From the NCBI RefSeq assembly GCF_000784735.1, contig NZ_JSYG01000015.1, positions 1 through 64,000 of the forward strand: 64,000 bases of DNA, read 5' to 3'. A model generated the notes under the pieces. That model saw only the letters and a list, made by a program, of their open reading frames with translations. It had not been told where the DNA came from and ran no database searches. This document shows positions 39,944-50,075 of the stretch, piece by piece. Position numbers and translations under genes: made by a program. The first letter of the stretch is position 1. Each line of letters begins with the position of its first letter. Source of the DNA: Dickeya undicola. Lineage in GTDB: Bacteria; Pseudomonadota; Gammaproteobacteria; Enterobacterales; Enterobacteriaceae.

Positions 39944-40996
39944 TTAGCGATGGCCGTAAGCGCGCGGTTTGGTGAAATAGTCGATCAACGGCACAGTAAT
40001 GTTGGCCAACAGCACCGCAAAAGCCACACCATCAGGGTAACCGCCGTAGGTACGGATGGTCCATACCAGCACACCGATCAACGCGCCGAAAATCAGACGC
40101 CCTTTGGGGGTGGTGGAGGCGGTTACCGGGTCGGTGGCGATAAAGAACGCGCCCAGCATGGTCGCACCGGAAAACAGATGCAGCAGCGGGGGGGCGCTAG
40201 CCTCCGGATGCAGATACCAACCCGCTAGCGCGCATACAGACAACGCGCACAGGAAACTGAACGGAATCTGCCAATTGATGACCCGCAGCAACAGCATAAA
40301 CAGGCCACCAGCCAGAAACGCCAGATTCACCCATTGCCAACCCAGCCCGGCCAGTTCACCGGAAAGTAACGGTTGATGCAGTAACACATCGGGTTGATGA
40401 CCACTGCGCAGGCCGGTTTTGAATGCATCCAGCGGCGTGGCCTGACTGACACCATCCACCCCCTGAATCAATTGCGGGATCGTCTGGCCCGTCACCCCGT
40501 GGCCGGTAAAGATCGCAGTTAGCGCATCCATAAACCCGGCAGGCGACGCCTGTAACCCCTCCGGCGGCAACCAACTGGTCATCTGCACCGGGAAAGAAAT
40601 CAACAGCACCACATAGCCGATCATCGCTGGGTTGAATGGGTTTTGCCCCAGTCCGCCGTACAGCTGTTTGGCGATGATAATGGCGAACAGGGTGCCTAAC
40701 ACCACCATCCACCAGGGCGTAAACGGCGGCAGACTGATGGCCAGCAGAACGGCTGTTAACAGCGCGGAACTGTCTTGCAGCGTTTCCAGTACCGGACGTT
40801 TTCGCAATGACAATATTGCTGCTTCGGTAAAGAGCGCGGTGATACTGGCCAGCGCCAACTGGATCAGGTTGCCGTAACCGAAAAACCAGGCTTGCGCCAT
40901 GATACCAGGCACGCAGGCAGCCAGGACCCAGCGCATAATATTACGGGTCGACTGCTTGTTATGGGTAAACGGTGAGGGTGCGATTCTGAAAGCCAT
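39944..40996 (-). CDS. rsxD: Electron transport complex subunit RsxD
   Basis: RsxD is a polytopic subunit of the Rsx/Rnf complex related to NqrB. The 350-residue protein has about ten membrane segments and a periplasmic covalent FMN motif ([12 protein letters not shown]). It starts directly after the rsxC stop. [16 protein letters not shown] is a family signature. Confidence 0.96.
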   Translation of the reverse strand: MAFRIAPSPFTHNKQSTRNIMRWVLAACVPGIMAQAWFFGYGNLIQLALASITALFTEAAILSLRKRPVLETLQDSSALLTAVLLAISLPPFTPWWMVVLGTLFAIIIAKQLYGGLGQNPFNPAMIGYVVLLISFPVQMTSWLPPEGLQASPAGFMDALTAIFTGHGVTGQTIPQLIQGVDGVSQATPLDAFKTGLRSGHQPDVLLHQPLLSGELAGLGWQWVNLAFLAGGLFMLLLRVINWQIPFSFLCALSVCALAGWYLHPEASAPPLLHLFSGATMLGAFFIATDPVTASTTPKGRLIFGALIGVLVWTIRTYGGYPDGVAFAVLLANITVPLIDYFTKPRAYGHR

Positions 40997-43204
40997 TTAG
41001 TCCTCTTGCGATGCCTGCGATACGGCGGCTTTACGGGCTTTAACCCGCGCGATGGCGGCAGCAACGGCAGCTTTTCGCGGGTCGATAATCTCGGTTGAGT
41101 CGACATCAGCCGATGTGGCTGAGGGCGCACTTTCCAGCGTTTCCGCCGCGGTGGCTACCGGTACGACAGGTGACGCTGTCACGTCTTCGGTAGTGCCAGA
41201 CTGCGCGGCTTTACGCGCTTTAACCCGCGCGATGGCGGCAGCAACGGCAGCTTTTCGCGGGTCGATAATCTCGGTTGAGTCGACATCAGCCGATGTGGTT
41301 GAGGGCGCACTTTCCAGCGTTTTCGCCGCGGTGGCTACCGGTACGACAGGTGACGCTGTCACGTCTTCGATAGTGCCAGACTGCGCGGCTTTACGCGCTT
41401 TAACCCGCGCGATGGCCGCTTCAACCGCCGCTTTACGCGGGTCTGACGCTGCATGTTCTTCGGTTACGGCAACCGATGATGATGGGGTCGACTCGGCCTG
41501 TCTGGCTTTGACTCGCGCGATCGCTGCCGCGATGGCGGCTTTCGGCGTGTTATCTTCCGCCGTATTCAGTGCTTTCTCCGCCTGATGCTCGCGGGCCTGC
41601 GCCTTACGGGCCTCGCGGGCGGCAATCACGGCGCGGTTATCTGGCTGTTGGCCCGGCTCAATGCGGATTTCAGCTTGTGCGGCTGTCGCCTGTTTGGTGC
41701 GAACTCTTTCCAGTGCCGCCATCACCGCGTCTTTGTCGGTGGCGGCTACGCTGACGGCGGCTTGTTTATGGCGTTGCTCGCGTGCCTGTTTTTCCCGTTC
41801 CAGGCGGACCTGACGCGCATCGAAGCGCGCTTTGGCTTCTACCGCTTTGCGGGATTCGTGGTCCAGCGCCTGGATCTCGGCTTTTTCCTGACGGTAATAC
41901 TGCACCAGCGGGATATTACTGGGGCAAACGTACGCGCAGGCACCGCATTCGATACAGTCAAACAGATGATGCTGGCGCGCTTTCTCGTGCTCCTGTCCCC
42001 GGCTGAACCAGTAAAGCTGCTGTGGCAGTAACCCGGCCGGGCAGGCATCGGCGCATTTACCGCAGCGGATGCAAGCCTGCTCCTCTTCCTGCGCCTGAAT
42101 CTCATCGCGGGCGGGGGCCAGAATACAGTTGCTGGTCTTGATGATCGGTACGTCCAGCGCAGGCAGGGTGAACCCCATCAATGGCCCGCCCATGACCACC
42201 ATCGGCTGCGTGGTGGTGACATGGTAGCCAGCGTGCCGCAGCAAATGGCGCACGGGGGTGCCCAGCCTGGCCCAGACGTTGCCTGGCTGGCGTAAGGCAT
42301 CGCCGGTCAGGGTAACCACACGTTCGGTCAACGGTTCGCCGTTAATGACCGACCGTTTGATGGCGTATGCGGTGCCGACGTTTTGCATCAATATGCCGAT
42401 AGAGGCTGAATGCTTGCCGAAAGGCACTTCTTTGCCGGTCAGGATCTTGGTTAACTGTTTGGCACCGCCGGAGGGGTATTTCGTGGGGATCACCCGCATC
42501 TGGATACGCGGATAATCCACTAATGCGTAACGCAGCGCCGCGATGGCTTCCGGTTTATTGTCTTCAATGCCCAGCAGGATACGTTGCGGTTGCAGCAGAT
42601 GGTCAAGGATGTCGATGCCTTGCGTGATCTCCTGCGCACACTCCTGCATCAGGCGATCGTCAGCGGTGATGTAGGGTTCGCACTCGGCGGCGTTGATAAT
42701 CAGGGTGTCGATACCGCGCAAACCGCCTTGCAGTTTGGCGGCCGTCGGGAAGCCTGCACCACCCAGCCCGGCGATACCGGCCTGATGGAGATGCTCAACC
42801 AGCTCGGACGGCGTTGCCTGACGGTAATCGGTGATGGGGCGGCGTTCGCACCAGCGGTCCTGACCGTCGGGAATGATGATGATGCTAAGCTCGGTCAGCC
42901 CAGAGGGGTGATTACTCATATGCTGGCGGATGGCGTGCACCGTCCCAGAGGTCGGCGCGTGCACCGGCAGCATCCGGCCAGTACCGCGTGTCAGTGGCTG
43001 CCCTCGTAGCACCGGGTCGCCGACGTTGACGCACAAGTCACCTTCTGGCCCGAGATGTTGCTTGAGCGGGATGATCAAATAGTCAGGCATAGGGGCTTGC
43101 CGCAGCGGTATCTGACTGGACTGGGTTTTCATTTCCGGGGGATGAATTCCGCCTGAGAAATCCCAGATTCTGTCTTTTCGGAAGGCGGCGAACAGCTTAA
43201 ACAT
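40997..43204 (-). CDS. rsxC: Electron transport complex subunit RsxC
   Basis: RsxC is the cytoplasmic NADH-and-FMN-binding peripheral subunit of the Rsx/Rnf complex. The 735-residue protein has the NuoF-like core ([28 protein letters not shown]), two 4Fe-4S motifs ([12 protein letters not shown] and [12 protein letters not shown], about residues 375-425), and a long Ala/Lys-rich coiled-coil C-terminus built from repeats of the [20 protein letters not shown] type. Two of these repeats are a 180-bp tandem DNA duplication (41041-41400) with only three mismatches. The tail is the variable part of the family. It overlaps rsxB by 8 bp. Confidence 0.96.
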   Translation of the reverse strand: MFKLFAAFRKDRIWDFSGGIHPPEMKTQSSQIPLRQAPMPDYLIIPLKQHLGPEGDLCVNVGDPVLRGQPLTRGTGRMLPVHAPTSGTVHAIRQHMSNHPSGLTELSIIIIPDGQDRWCERRPITDYRQATPSELVEHLHQAGIAGLGGAGFPTAAKLQGGLRGIDTLIINAAECEPYITADDRLMQECAQEITQGIDILDHLLQPQRILLGIEDNKPEAIAALRYALVDYPRIQMRVIPTKYPSGGAKQLTKILTGKEVPFGKHSASIGILMQNVGTAYAIKRSVINGEPLTERVVTLTGDALRQPGNVWARLGTPVRHLLRHAGYHVTTTQPMVVMGGPLMGFTLPALDVPIIKTSNCILAPARDEIQAQEEEQACIRCGKCADACPAGLLPQQLYWFSRGQEHEKARQHHLFDCIECGACAYVCPSNIPLVQYYRQEKAEIQALDHESRKAVEAKARFDARQVRLEREKQAREQRHKQAAVSVAATDKDAVMAALERVRTKQATAAQAEIRIEPGQQPDNRAVIAAREARKAQAREHQAEKALNTAEDNTPKAAIAAAIARVKARQAESTPSSSVAVTEEHAASDPRKAAVEAAIARVKARKAAQSGTIEDVTASPVVPVATAAKTLESAPSTTSADVDSTEIIDPRKAAVAAAIARVKARKAAQSGTTEDVTASPVVPVATAAETLESAPSATSADVDSTEIIDPRKAAVAAAIARVKARKAAVSQASQED
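41041..41400. repeat. 180-bp tandem duplication inside rsxC
   Basis: 41041-41220 and 41221-41400 are two adjacent 180-bp copies differing at three positions (41120/41300, 41142/41322 and 41190/41370). Each encodes a 60-residue unit ending in the IARVKARKA helix. An older, diverged copy of the helix segment follows on the right (41401 onward) and another near 41510. Confidence 0.95.
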
Positions 43205-43790
43205 GATTTTCGATCACACGGTTTTCTGACTGAATGACGCGCACCGGAATGGCGTCGAGATTCCATTTCCAGTTGGCGGTTGTCGGTGCTAACGGTCTTA
43301 ATTCAATACAATCTGTCGGGCAGGGCGGCACGCACAGGTTACAGCCGGTACACAGATCGCGGATGACGGTATGGACCGCACGAGTTGTGCCGACAATGGC
43401 GTCTACCGGGCAAGCCTGGATACATTTGGTGCAACCGATGCAGTTGTTCTCATCCACCCAGGCGACCAGCGGTTCCGGTTTTTGTGGGGTTTCGGCACCC
43501 AGCGGTTGCGGTTCGACGTTGAGTCGCTCCGCGAGCTTTAGCATGAGCGGTTCACCACCCGGCACACATTTGTTGATGTGTTCGTTATTGAGTGCGATGG
43601 CCTCGGCGTAGGGGCGGCAGCCGGGATAACCACACTGACCACACTGGCTTTGCGGCAGCATGGCCTCCAGTTGCTCCACTACCGGGTCTTCTTCCACCTG
43701 AAAACGGCGCGAGGCAAAGCCCAGGACTAACCCGAACACCAGCGCCAGCGCACTGAGCGCCGCTATCGCTATCCAGACGGTGGTCATCAC
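43197..43790 (-). CDS. rsxB: Electron transport complex subunit RsxB
   Basis: RsxB is the multi-cluster ferredoxin subunit of the Rsx/Rnf complex. The 197-residue protein has an N-terminal membrane anchor, a Cys motif [15 protein letters not shown] for one 4Fe-4S cluster, and two ferredoxin motifs ([16 protein letters not shown] and [16 protein letters not shown]). It overlaps rsxA by 4 bp and rsxC by 8 bp. Confidence 0.97.
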   Translation of the reverse strand: MMTTVWIAIAALSALALVFGLVLGFASRRFQVEEDPVVEQLEAMLPQSQCGQCGYPGCRPYAEAIALNNEHINKCVPGGEPLMLKLAERLNVEPQPLGAETPQKPEPLVAWVDENNCIGCTKCIQACPVDAIVGTTRAVHTVIRDLCTGCNLCVPPCPTDCIELRPLAPTTANWKWNLDAIPVRVIQSENRVIENHV

Positions 43791-44368
43791 AGTTTCACCA
43801 GCCCGGTAAAGCCCATAAAGGCCAACGACATCAGGCCCGCTGTCACCAGTGCGATCGACGAGCCGCGAAACGGTGCAGGCACATCGGCGACGGCAAGGCG
43901 CTCACGCAGCGCGGCGAACAGCACTAATACCAGTGAAAAGCCGACGGCAGCGCTAAAACCATAAACGGTTGATTGCAGAAAGTTGTACGATTGATTCACG
44001 CTAAGCAGCGCGACACCGAGAACGGCACAGTTGGTGGTGATCAGCGGCAGAAAGATACCCAGTAAGCGGTAGAGCACCGGGCTGGTTTTCCGTACCGCCA
44101 GTTCGGTGAATTGCACCACAACGGCAAAAACCAGGATAAAGGCCAGCGTGCGCAGGTAGAGCAGGTTTAACGGCAGCAACACATAGGTGTTGACCAGCCA
44201 CGAGAACACCGACCCTATCGTCATCACAAATGTGGTGGCAAACCCCATGCCGATGGCGGCTTCCAGTTTTTTGGATACGCCCATGAACGGGCATAAGCCC
44301 AGGAATTTCACCAGTACGAAGTTGTTGACCAAAATCGTGCCAACAAACAGCAAGACATATTCGCTCAT
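43787..44368 (-). CDS. rsxA: Electron transport complex subunit RsxA
   Basis: RsxA is the first gene of the operon, a six-helix membrane subunit homologous to NqrE and to RsxE. The 193-residue product (ATG 44368, [19 protein letters not shown]) has the same length as E. coli RsxA and carries the two membrane-embedded cysteine motifs (FLGLCPFMG and TTNCAVLG) that bind a cluster between RsxA and RsxE. A 30-codon upstream extension has no ribosome site. Confidence 0.96.
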   Translation of the reverse strand: MSEYVLLFVGTILVNNFVLVKFLGLCPFMGVSKKLEAAIGMGFATTFVMTIGSVFSWLVNTYVLLPLNLLYLRTLAFILVFAVVVQFTELAVRKTSPVLYRLLGIFLPLITTNCAVLGVALLSVNQSYNFLQSTVYGFSAAVGFSLVLVLFAALRERLAVADVPAPFRGSSIALVTAGLMSLAFMGFTGLVKL

Positions 44369-44587
44369 TACAGTGCCTACAAAATAAAACCGGCGTATTA
44401 TCGGGCATTGTCCGGCATTCGGCAACTTACCCTCTGTGGGGTTATTAGGCAATCGCACTTATCGGTGCCATATCAGGATGAGGAAGGAAAGACGAAGAAA
44501 GAGGGAACGGGGGAAGAGCGTGCAGCAGTGGCACGCGCATCCATGCTGTATCGTCAGACGATCTGTCGCATCAAGCGGTGTGTCTCA

Positions 44588-44803
44588 TCAAACCACAAAA
44601 TGCCAGACAGATTTCGGCACTTGCCCGACGTCAAACAGTTTTCCGCCTGCGGCTAATTCGGCACGGCGATGATCGGCAGCCCGATACATATTGATAATGT
44701 CGTGATTGTCAGTCAGAGAATAATTCAAATGATCAAATAGCTTCTCAAGACTTTCCAATGTGTTCACTTTTCTGAACTTCAATAAATATTCGTAGACACT
44801 CAT
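44588..44803 (-). CDS. cnu: Cnu (YdgT), Hha-family nucleoid-associated protein
   Basis: This 71-residue Hha/YmoA-family protein is the same length as E. coli Cnu/YdgT and closely similar (DYLLKF-type start, [35 protein letters not shown]). These proteins bind H-NS and StpA to reinforce silencing of selected, often horizontally acquired, genes; Cnu also binds near oriC. It lies about 220 bp upstream of rsxA on the same strand, the same place as in E. coli. Confidence 0.96.
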   Translation of the reverse strand: MSVYEYLLKFRKVNTLESLEKLFDHLNYSLTDNHDIINMYRAADHRRAELAAGGKLFDVGQVPKSVWHFVV

Positions 44804-44919
44804 TTGCGTAAAATAATCAAATAGAGTTTAAAGGGAGTTCAGTATATTCACCTCGGGCATTCTGTCCAGTGTTGAATCTAAAAGCGCAGCGTGTAATAGG
44901 TCAGTGTAATAAAAAAACA

Positions 44920-45055
44920 TATACCCGTCATACTTCAAGTCGCAGGTGCGTTGGCCTTATGAGGCCGAAAATCATAGCGTTGCTAAAGGGTCAACGCCTC
45001 GCGTTGTTCAAAACGCTAAATGTTTTGTCCAGCAACTCGAATTATTTAGGGTATA
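44920..45055. mobile_element. MITE-like palindromic repeat element
   Basis: A 136-bp non-coding element with imperfect terminal inverted repeats: the left end TATACCCGTCATACTTCAAG, with the right end reading on the opposite strand TATACCCTAAATAATTCGAG. TATACCC/GGGTATA is exact at both tips, and the interior contains the palindrome GTTGGCCTTATGAGGCCGA in part. I recognise these ends as a common enterobacterial intergenic repeat type. It has no coding capacity and would need a transposase in trans. Confidence 0.75.
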
Positions 45056-45228
45056 GAGGTTAACAGTTTATTCATCTTGTGATGTTTTTTGCGCACGTCA
45101 TCCGATCTGTGTCACATTTTTAAGCTGCGCTATTATTTCCTTTCGTGGCTATAGAAATCTTTTGTTGCATTTAAATAGAGAGAAGCTCAGGCATTAATAA
45201 TACCGGTTTTTATTTTATTCTCAGAAAT

Positions 45229-45250
45229 ATCCCATCTTGCCTGATGGGAT
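45229..45250 (-). terminator. Second hairpin downstream of araA
   Basis: ATCCCATC / GATGGGAT stem (8 bp) with a 6-base loop, followed on the minus strand by an A/T-rich tail. It may act together with the hairpin at 45299-45328. Confidence 0.45.
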
Positions 45251-45298
45251 GTGCAGATACGAATGCGGTACAGATATGAATGTAATAACCGAAATGGT

Positions 45299-45328
45299 TA
45301 CCTGTCGGCACGAGGCGGCCGACAGGTA
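45299..45328 (-). terminator. Hairpin downstream of araA
   Basis: TACCTGTCGGC / GCCGACAGGTA, an 11-bp perfect stem with an 8-base loop, lies about 30 bp after the araA stop. The T-run is poor. Confidence 0.6.
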
Positions 45329-45360
45329 GGGTTGCAGTGCGCTGACGGATTGCCGGTATA

Positions 45361-46872
45361 TTACGCCCGGTGTCCACACAGCTTGTAGTACAACTCGTTC
45401 CAGCGTAGTCCGTCTCTGAAGGCCGACAGGGTGGTGTCTTGATCAATCACCGTCAACTCGATGTTGTGCAGGTCGGCGTACAGTCGCAGATAGTCGAGAT
45501 CGAGTGATTGGGTAAATACGGTATGGTGAGCGCCGCCCGCCAGAATCCAGGCTTCGGCCGCCGTTTCCAGCGATGGCTGCGCCTGCCAGAGCGCGCGGGC
45601 CACCGGCAGCTTCGGTAGAGGATGCGGCTGGGCGATGGCATCCACCTGATTAACCAGCAGGCGGAAACGATCGCCGAGATCGATCACGCTGACGTTCAGC
45701 GCCGATCCGGCTGGCGCAGAGAAGATCAAACGCACCGGATCCGCCTTGCCGCCGATCCCGAGGTATTGCGCATCCAGCAGCGGTTTTTCCTCGCTGGCGA
45801 TGCTGGGGCACACTTCCAGCATATGAGCACCGAGCACCAGATTGTTGCCAGGCGCGAAGTGGTAGGTGTAGTCCTCCATGAAGGAGGTGCCACCAGGTAA
45901 TCCCTGCGACATGACCTTCATTACGCGCAGCAGTGCAGCGGTTTTCCAGTCACCTTCGGCACCAAAGCCGTATCCCTGCTGCATCAGACGCTGTACCGCC
46001 ACGCCAGGAAGCTGCTTGAGGCCGTAGAGGTTTTCGAAATTGGTGGTGAACGCTTTAAAGCCGCCCTGATCGAGAAAACGTTTCAGGCCGATCTCGATAC
46101 GGGCCGCATCCAGCAGATTTTGCCGTTTCTCACCATGCAACCTGAGTGCTTCGCTGAGGGTGTAGCTGGCTTCATACTCTTCAATCAGTGAATTCACATC
46201 ACCTGAGCTGACATCGTCCACCACGCCGACCAGATCACCCAGCCCCCAGGCGCTAACCGCGTAGCCAAACTGGATTTGCGCCCCGACTTTATCTCCTTCG
46301 GTGACCGCCACTTCCCGCATGTTATCGCCAAAGCGGGCTACCTTGAGCTGACGGCTTTCCTGTAGCGCTGCCGCGACCCGCATCCACTTGGCGATGCGTT
46401 CATGGGCGTGACGATCCTGCCAATGGCCGACCACCACCTGATGAGACTGACGCATACGCGCACCGATAAAACCGAACTCGCGCCCGCCGTGGGCGGTCTG
46501 GTTCAGGTTCATGAAATCCATGTCCATGGTGTCCCAGGGAATATCGGCGTTGAACTGGGTATGGAACTGTAACAGCGGCTTATTAAGGATACTCAGGCCA
46601 CCAATCCACATTTTGGCGGGCGAGAAGGTATGCAGCCAGGCCAGTAGCCCGATACAGTTATCCTGATAGTTAGCATCGCGACAGAGTGCGGTGATTTCAT
46701 CCGGAGTTTTGACTAACGGTTTGAGTACCAGCCGCACCGGCAGATTGGCGTCGCGGTTAAGGCCATTCACCACTTTTTCAGCGTTCTCTTTCACCTGACG
46801 CAGCGCTTCCGGGCCGTACAGATGCTGACTGCCAATCACAAACCAGACTTCGAGCGGCTTAAATTGTTCCAT
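45361..46872 (-). CDS. araA: L-arabinose isomerase
   Basis: AraA converts L-arabinose to L-ribulose. The 503-residue protein has the metal-binding Glu/His residues within the conserved [12 protein letters not shown]-like block (here [14 protein letters not shown]), the FMEDYTYHF stretch and [11 protein letters not shown]. The start is ATG 46872 behind AGGAG. It follows araB on the minus strand; araD (epimerase), third gene of the E. coli operon, is absent here and must lie elsewhere or be replaced. Confidence 0.97.
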   Translation of the reverse strand: MEQFKPLEVWFVIGSQHLYGPEALRQVKENAEKVVNGLNRDANLPVRLVLKPLVKTPDEITALCRDANYQDNCIGLLAWLHTFSPAKMWIGGLSILNKPLLQFHTQFNADIPWDTMDMDFMNLNQTAHGGREFGFIGARMRQSHQVVVGHWQDRHAHERIAKWMRVAAALQESRQLKVARFGDNMREVAVTEGDKVGAQIQFGYAVSAWGLGDLVGVVDDVSSGDVNSLIEEYEASYTLSEALRLHGEKRQNLLDAARIEIGLKRFLDQGGFKAFTTNFENLYGLKQLPGVAVQRLMQQGYGFGAEGDWKTAALLRVMKVMSQGLPGGTSFMEDYTYHFAPGNNLVLGAHMLEVCPSIASEEKPLLDAQYLGIGGKADPVRLIFSAPAGSALNVSVIDLGDRFRLLVNQVDAIAQPHPLPKLPVARALWQAQPSLETAAEAWILAGGAHHTVFTQSLDLDYLRLYADLHNIELTVIDQDTTLSAFRDGLRWNELYYKLCGHRA

Positions 46873-46926
46873 GATGACTCCTGTTTGGGTTCCCAAAGGG
46901 ATGTAAAAGTGATGTTCGGCAAACGC

Positions 46927-48612
46927 TCAATGGTCTGCCCCGGTCTGGGGGCTGTAGGCGGGCTCCGCCAGCCGACACCACTGCTGATAACGTTCGTAAA
47001 GCTGTTGATAACGAGCGACCCGTTTCGGGTCGGGCGTGAGGGTGCGCTCAATGCCACAAGCCATGTGCTGCTGGGCGCTGGGAATATCCGGGTGAACCCC
47101 GGCTGCCACCGCAGCGAAGATGGCGGCACCCAGGGCGCAACATTGATCCGAGGCGACGATCTGCATCGGGCGGTTCATGACGTCGGTGCAGACTTGCATG
47201 ATGGTGGTGGACTTTCGGGCGATGCCGCCCAGTGCCAGCAGGTTTTCCACCGGGATCTGCTGAGATTCGAAACAGGCCATGATAGCGCGGGCACCAAACG
47301 CGGTGGCGGCGATCAGTCCGCCGAACAGCGCCGGTGCATCGGTGCCAAGATTCAGGTCGGTGATGACGCCTTTGAGCCGTTGGTTGGCAAACGGCGTGCG
47401 GCGGCCATTAAACCAGTCGAGCACCACCGGAAGATGATCAAGCGACGGGTCGTTAGCCCAGGCTTGGGTCAGTTGCGCCAGCAGGCTGGATTGCAGCTGT
47501 TCCAGTTGCGGCTGCCAGTCTGGGTGTTCGCGTGCGGCCAGTTGCAACGGCCAGCCCAGCACGCGGCCAAACCAGGCGTACATGTCGCCAAAGGCGGATT
47601 GACCAGCTTCCAACCCGATGAAGCCGGGCACCACGCTGCCGTCCACCTGACCGCAGATCCCGGCGATCGTGTTGTTGCCCACACGATCCGCGTCGGCGAT
47701 CAGAATGTCGCAGGTTGAGGTGCCGATCACTTTGACCAGCGTGTAGGGCTGCGCCCCGGCACCGACAGCGCCCATATGACAATCAAAAGCACCGCCGGAT
47801 ATCACGACGTTTTCCGACAGCCCTAACCGGCGAGCCCATTCCGATGTCAATGTGCCGACCGGATGATCGGCGGTCCAGGTGTCGGTAAACAGCGGGTACT
47901 GCAACGTCTCCGTCAGGCAAGGATCGAGCGCCTGCAGAAAGTCTTTTGGCGGCAGGCCACCCCAGTCGGGATGCCACAGCGATTTATGCCCCGCGCTGCA
48001 ACGGCCGCGACGAATGGCATTTGGGGCTGTGGTGCCGGAGAGCAGGGCGGGCACCCAGTCACATAACTCGATCCAGGAAACCGCTGTCTGACGTACCGAC
48101 GGGTCTTCACGGGTGATATGGAGAATTTTTGCCCAGAACCATTCTGATGAGTACACCCCGCCGATGTAACGGGTGTAATCCGGGAACTGGCCACTGCGGC
48201 ACAGCTGGTTAATGGCTTCTGCTTCGTCAATCGCGGTGTGGTCTTTCCACAGCACAAACATGGCGTTAGGGTTGTCCGCGAATTCCGGACGCAATGCCAG
48301 CACGTTGCCCTGTTCGTCGATCGGCGCTGGGGTAGACCCGGTAGAGTCAACACCAATGCCGACTATTTGCTGACGCTGTTCAGGAGTGAGCCGCGCCACG
48401 ACCGCACGAATCGCCAGCTCCAGCGACTCAATGTAGTCCAGCGGGTGGTGGCGGAACTGATTGCTGGCAGGATGACAATATTGTCCCTGACGCCAGCGCG
48501 GATAGTAGACCACTTCTGTTTCCAGCTCCTGCCCGCTGCGGCAGTCCACCGCCAGCACACGGACAGAATCGCTGCCAAAATCAAGACCAAGAGTAATGGC
48601 ACCCGCACTCAT
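46927..48612 (-). CDS. araB: L-ribulokinase
   Basis: AraB phosphorylates L-ribulose with ATP. The 561-residue FGGY-family kinase shows [15 protein letters not shown] at the N-terminus, [28 protein letters not shown] and the C-terminal [14 protein letters not shown] block. AGGAG precedes ATG 48612. It is the first gene of araBA and divergent from araF. Confidence 0.97.
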   Translation of the reverse strand: MSAGAITLGLDFGSDSVRVLAVDCRSGQELETEVVYYPRWRQGQYCHPASNQFRHHPLDYIESLELAIRAVVARLTPEQRQQIVGIGVDSTGSTPAPIDEQGNVLALRPEFADNPNAMFVLWKDHTAIDEAEAINQLCRSGQFPDYTRYIGGVYSSEWFWAKILHITREDPSVRQTAVSWIELCDWVPALLSGTTAPNAIRRGRCSAGHKSLWHPDWGGLPPKDFLQALDPCLTETLQYPLFTDTWTADHPVGTLTSEWARRLGLSENVVISGGAFDCHMGAVGAGAQPYTLVKVIGTSTCDILIADADRVGNNTIAGICGQVDGSVVPGFIGLEAGQSAFGDMYAWFGRVLGWPLQLAAREHPDWQPQLEQLQSSLLAQLTQAWANDPSLDHLPVVLDWFNGRRTPFANQRLKGVITDLNLGTDAPALFGGLIAATAFGARAIMACFESQQIPVENLLALGGIARKSTTIMQVCTDVMNRPMQIVASDQCCALGAAIFAAVAAGVHPDIPSAQQHMACGIERTLTPDPKRVARYQQLYERYQQWCRLAEPAYSPQTGADH

Positions 48613-48995
48613 CGTTGCTGCTCCTGTTAAACGTAGGGATCACGCTGTTTACGATAGACAGGCCATGCCGGTGCAGTGAGGAGCGGTTGGCTGGAAGTAT
48701 GCATTTTTCTGTCGCGGGCAGGCGTTTTGTGATGGCGGTCATAAGTTAATGGCAGGTTAAATTCGCTGAATCTATGTACGAATCAGCTGTAGTTTCTGAA
48801 TGTGATAACGCTCTCTCTTCGTGATGAAAATAACAGCTACAAATTACGCGTCTGAAGGAAATCGGAAGATGAAATTACAATAACTCTTTGTTTTTTTCAT
48901 TGTTCCAAAAAGGAATGTCTCGCCGGGAGCGTTTACACCCGTGAGGGCACCCCCGGTTGCCAGCATGTTAAAGATAACAATGAGCGGAGAAGACC
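48613..48995. promoter_or_regulatory. araBA-araFGH divergent control region
   Basis: These 383 bp between divergent arabinose operons hold no gene. A CRP-like site TGTGA-N6-TCATA lies at 48728-48743. A possible AraC half-site with the core GCATTTTT lies at 48699-48715 (E. coli consensus TAGCATTTTTATCCATA). AraC made from the end of the araFGH operon would control both sides. Confidence 0.6.
48728..48743. promoter_or_regulatory. CRP site in the ara control region
   Basis: TGTGATGGCGGTCATA has a perfect left half (TGTGA) and four of five right-half positions (TCACA). cAMP-CRP dependence of arabinose operons is established in enterobacteria. Confidence 0.6.
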
Positions 48996-49979
48996 ATGCA
49001 TAAATTCACTAAGGTTCTGGCAGCAATTGGCCTGGCCGCGGTTATGTCACAATCGGCTATCGCGGAAAACATGAAGCTGGGCTTTCTGGTGAAACAGCCG
49101 GAAGAGCCCTGGTTCCAGACCGAATGGCGGTTTGCTGACAAGGCCGGTAAAGACCTGGGATTTGACGTTATCAAGATCGCCGTACCGGATGGCGAAAAAA
49201 CCCTCAATGCTATCGACAGCCTGGCGGCCAGCGGTGCCAAAGGGTTTGTCATCTGCACCCCAGACCCGAAACTGGGCGCGGCCATCGTTGCCAAAGCGCG
49301 CAGCTATAACCTGAAAGTGATCGCCGTCGACGACCAGTTCGTCAACGCCAAAGGACAGCCGATGGACACCGTACCGCTGGTGATGATGGCTGCTACCAAG
49401 ATTGGTGAGCGTCAGGGGCAGGAGCTGTGGAAAGAGATGCAGAAACGCGGCTGGAAATTGCAGGACACCGCAGTGATGGCGATCACGGCGAATGAACTGG
49501 ATACCGCCCGTCGCCGTACCAGTGGTTCGATGGACGCGCTGAAAGCCGCCGGATTCCCGGAAAAACAGATCTACCAGGTTCCGACCAAATCCAACGATAT
49601 CCCCGGCGCGTTTGACGCCGCCAACTCGATGCTGGTGCAGCATCCGAACGTGAAAAACTGGCTGGTGGTTGGCATGAACGACAACACCGTGTTGGGCGGC
49701 GTGCGTGCGACAGAAGGCCAGGGGTTCAAGGCAGGTAACGTGATCGGTATCGGTATCAACGGGGTGGATGCGGTCAGTGAGCTGTCCAAATCGCAGCCGA
49801 CCGGTTTCTACGGTTCGTTGCTGCCAAGCCCGGACGTGCACGGTTACAAGAGTATCCAGATGCTGCATGACTGGGTGACCAAAGGCGTCGAACCGCAGAA
49901 ATTCACCGAAGTGACCGATGTGGTGTTGATCACTCGCGATAACTTCAAAACTGAACTGCAGAAGAAAGGCCTGATGTAA
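48996..49979 (+). CDS. araF: L-arabinose-binding periplasmic protein AraF
   Basis: AraF is the periplasmic receptor of the high-affinity arabinose importer. The 327-residue precursor has a signal peptide (cleavage after SAIA, near residue 23) and a mature start ENMKLGFLVKQPEEPWFQ identical in style to E. coli AraF, with sugar-contact Lys/Trp residues (KQPEEPWF), DDQF and GMNDNTVLGGVRA. GGAGA precedes ATG 48996. A long hairpin follows before araG. Confidence 0.97.
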   Translation: MHKFTKVLAAIGLAAVMSQSAIAENMKLGFLVKQPEEPWFQTEWRFADKAGKDLGFDVIKIAVPDGEKTLNAIDSLAASGAKGFVICTPDPKLGAAIVAKARSYNLKVIAVDDQFVNAKGQPMDTVPLVMMAATKIGERQGQELWKEMQKRGWKLQDTAVMAITANELDTARRRTSGSMDALKAAGFPEKQIYQVPTKSNDIPGAFDAANSMLVQHPNVKNWLVVGMNDNTVLGGVRATEGQGFKAGNVIGIGINGVDAVSELSKSQPTGFYGSLLPSPDVHGYKSIQMLHDWVTKGVEPQKFTEVTDVVLITRDNFKTELQKKGLM

Positions 49980-49987
49980 TGACCCTT

Positions 49988-50019
49988 GTCCACGTTCGCC
50001 ATCGTCGGCGGACGTGGAC
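49988..50019 (+). other. Intergenic hairpin between araF and araG
   Basis: GTCCACGTTCGCC pairs with GGCGGACGTGGAC (13 pairs, one wobble) around a 6-base loop, starting 9 bp after the araF stop and with no T-run. It would stabilise the araF message relative to araGH. Confidence 0.75.
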
Positions 50020-50075
50020 GCTGGCCGCGCCGTCATATGTCATAAATGACGGCGCAGACCATTGAGGATGCTGAA

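Larger units (their letters stand above)
44804..45360. other. cnu-araA intergenic region with a MITE-like repeat
   Basis: These 557 bp hold no gene I can support. They contain the cnu promoter region, a MITE-like element (44920-45055) and two hairpins after araA (45229-45250 and 45299-45328). A 64-codon frame at 44869-45063 mostly reads through the repeat. Confidence 0.65.

Noticed and set aside
41041-41400. CRISPR-like interpretation of the repeats in rsxC
   Set aside because: The repeats are 180 bp, directly adjacent, in frame and lack spacers; they are a coding tandem duplication.
41052-41585. 177-codon plus-strand frame over the rsxC repeats
   Set aside because: Its repeats only mirror the tandem duplication of rsxC on the other strand; no start signals.
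44408-44672. Overlapping plus-strand frames of 78-82 codons between rsxA and cnu
   Set aside because: They partly overlap cnu in antisense and show no similarity or ribosome site.
46822-47718. 298-codon frame opposite araB
   Set aside because: Antisense to araB, with low-complexity basic composition typical of shadows.
49047-50036. 329-codon frame antisense to araF
   Set aside because: Long antisense frames are common opposite GC-rich conserved genes. It also runs through the intergenic hairpin and has no ribosome site.
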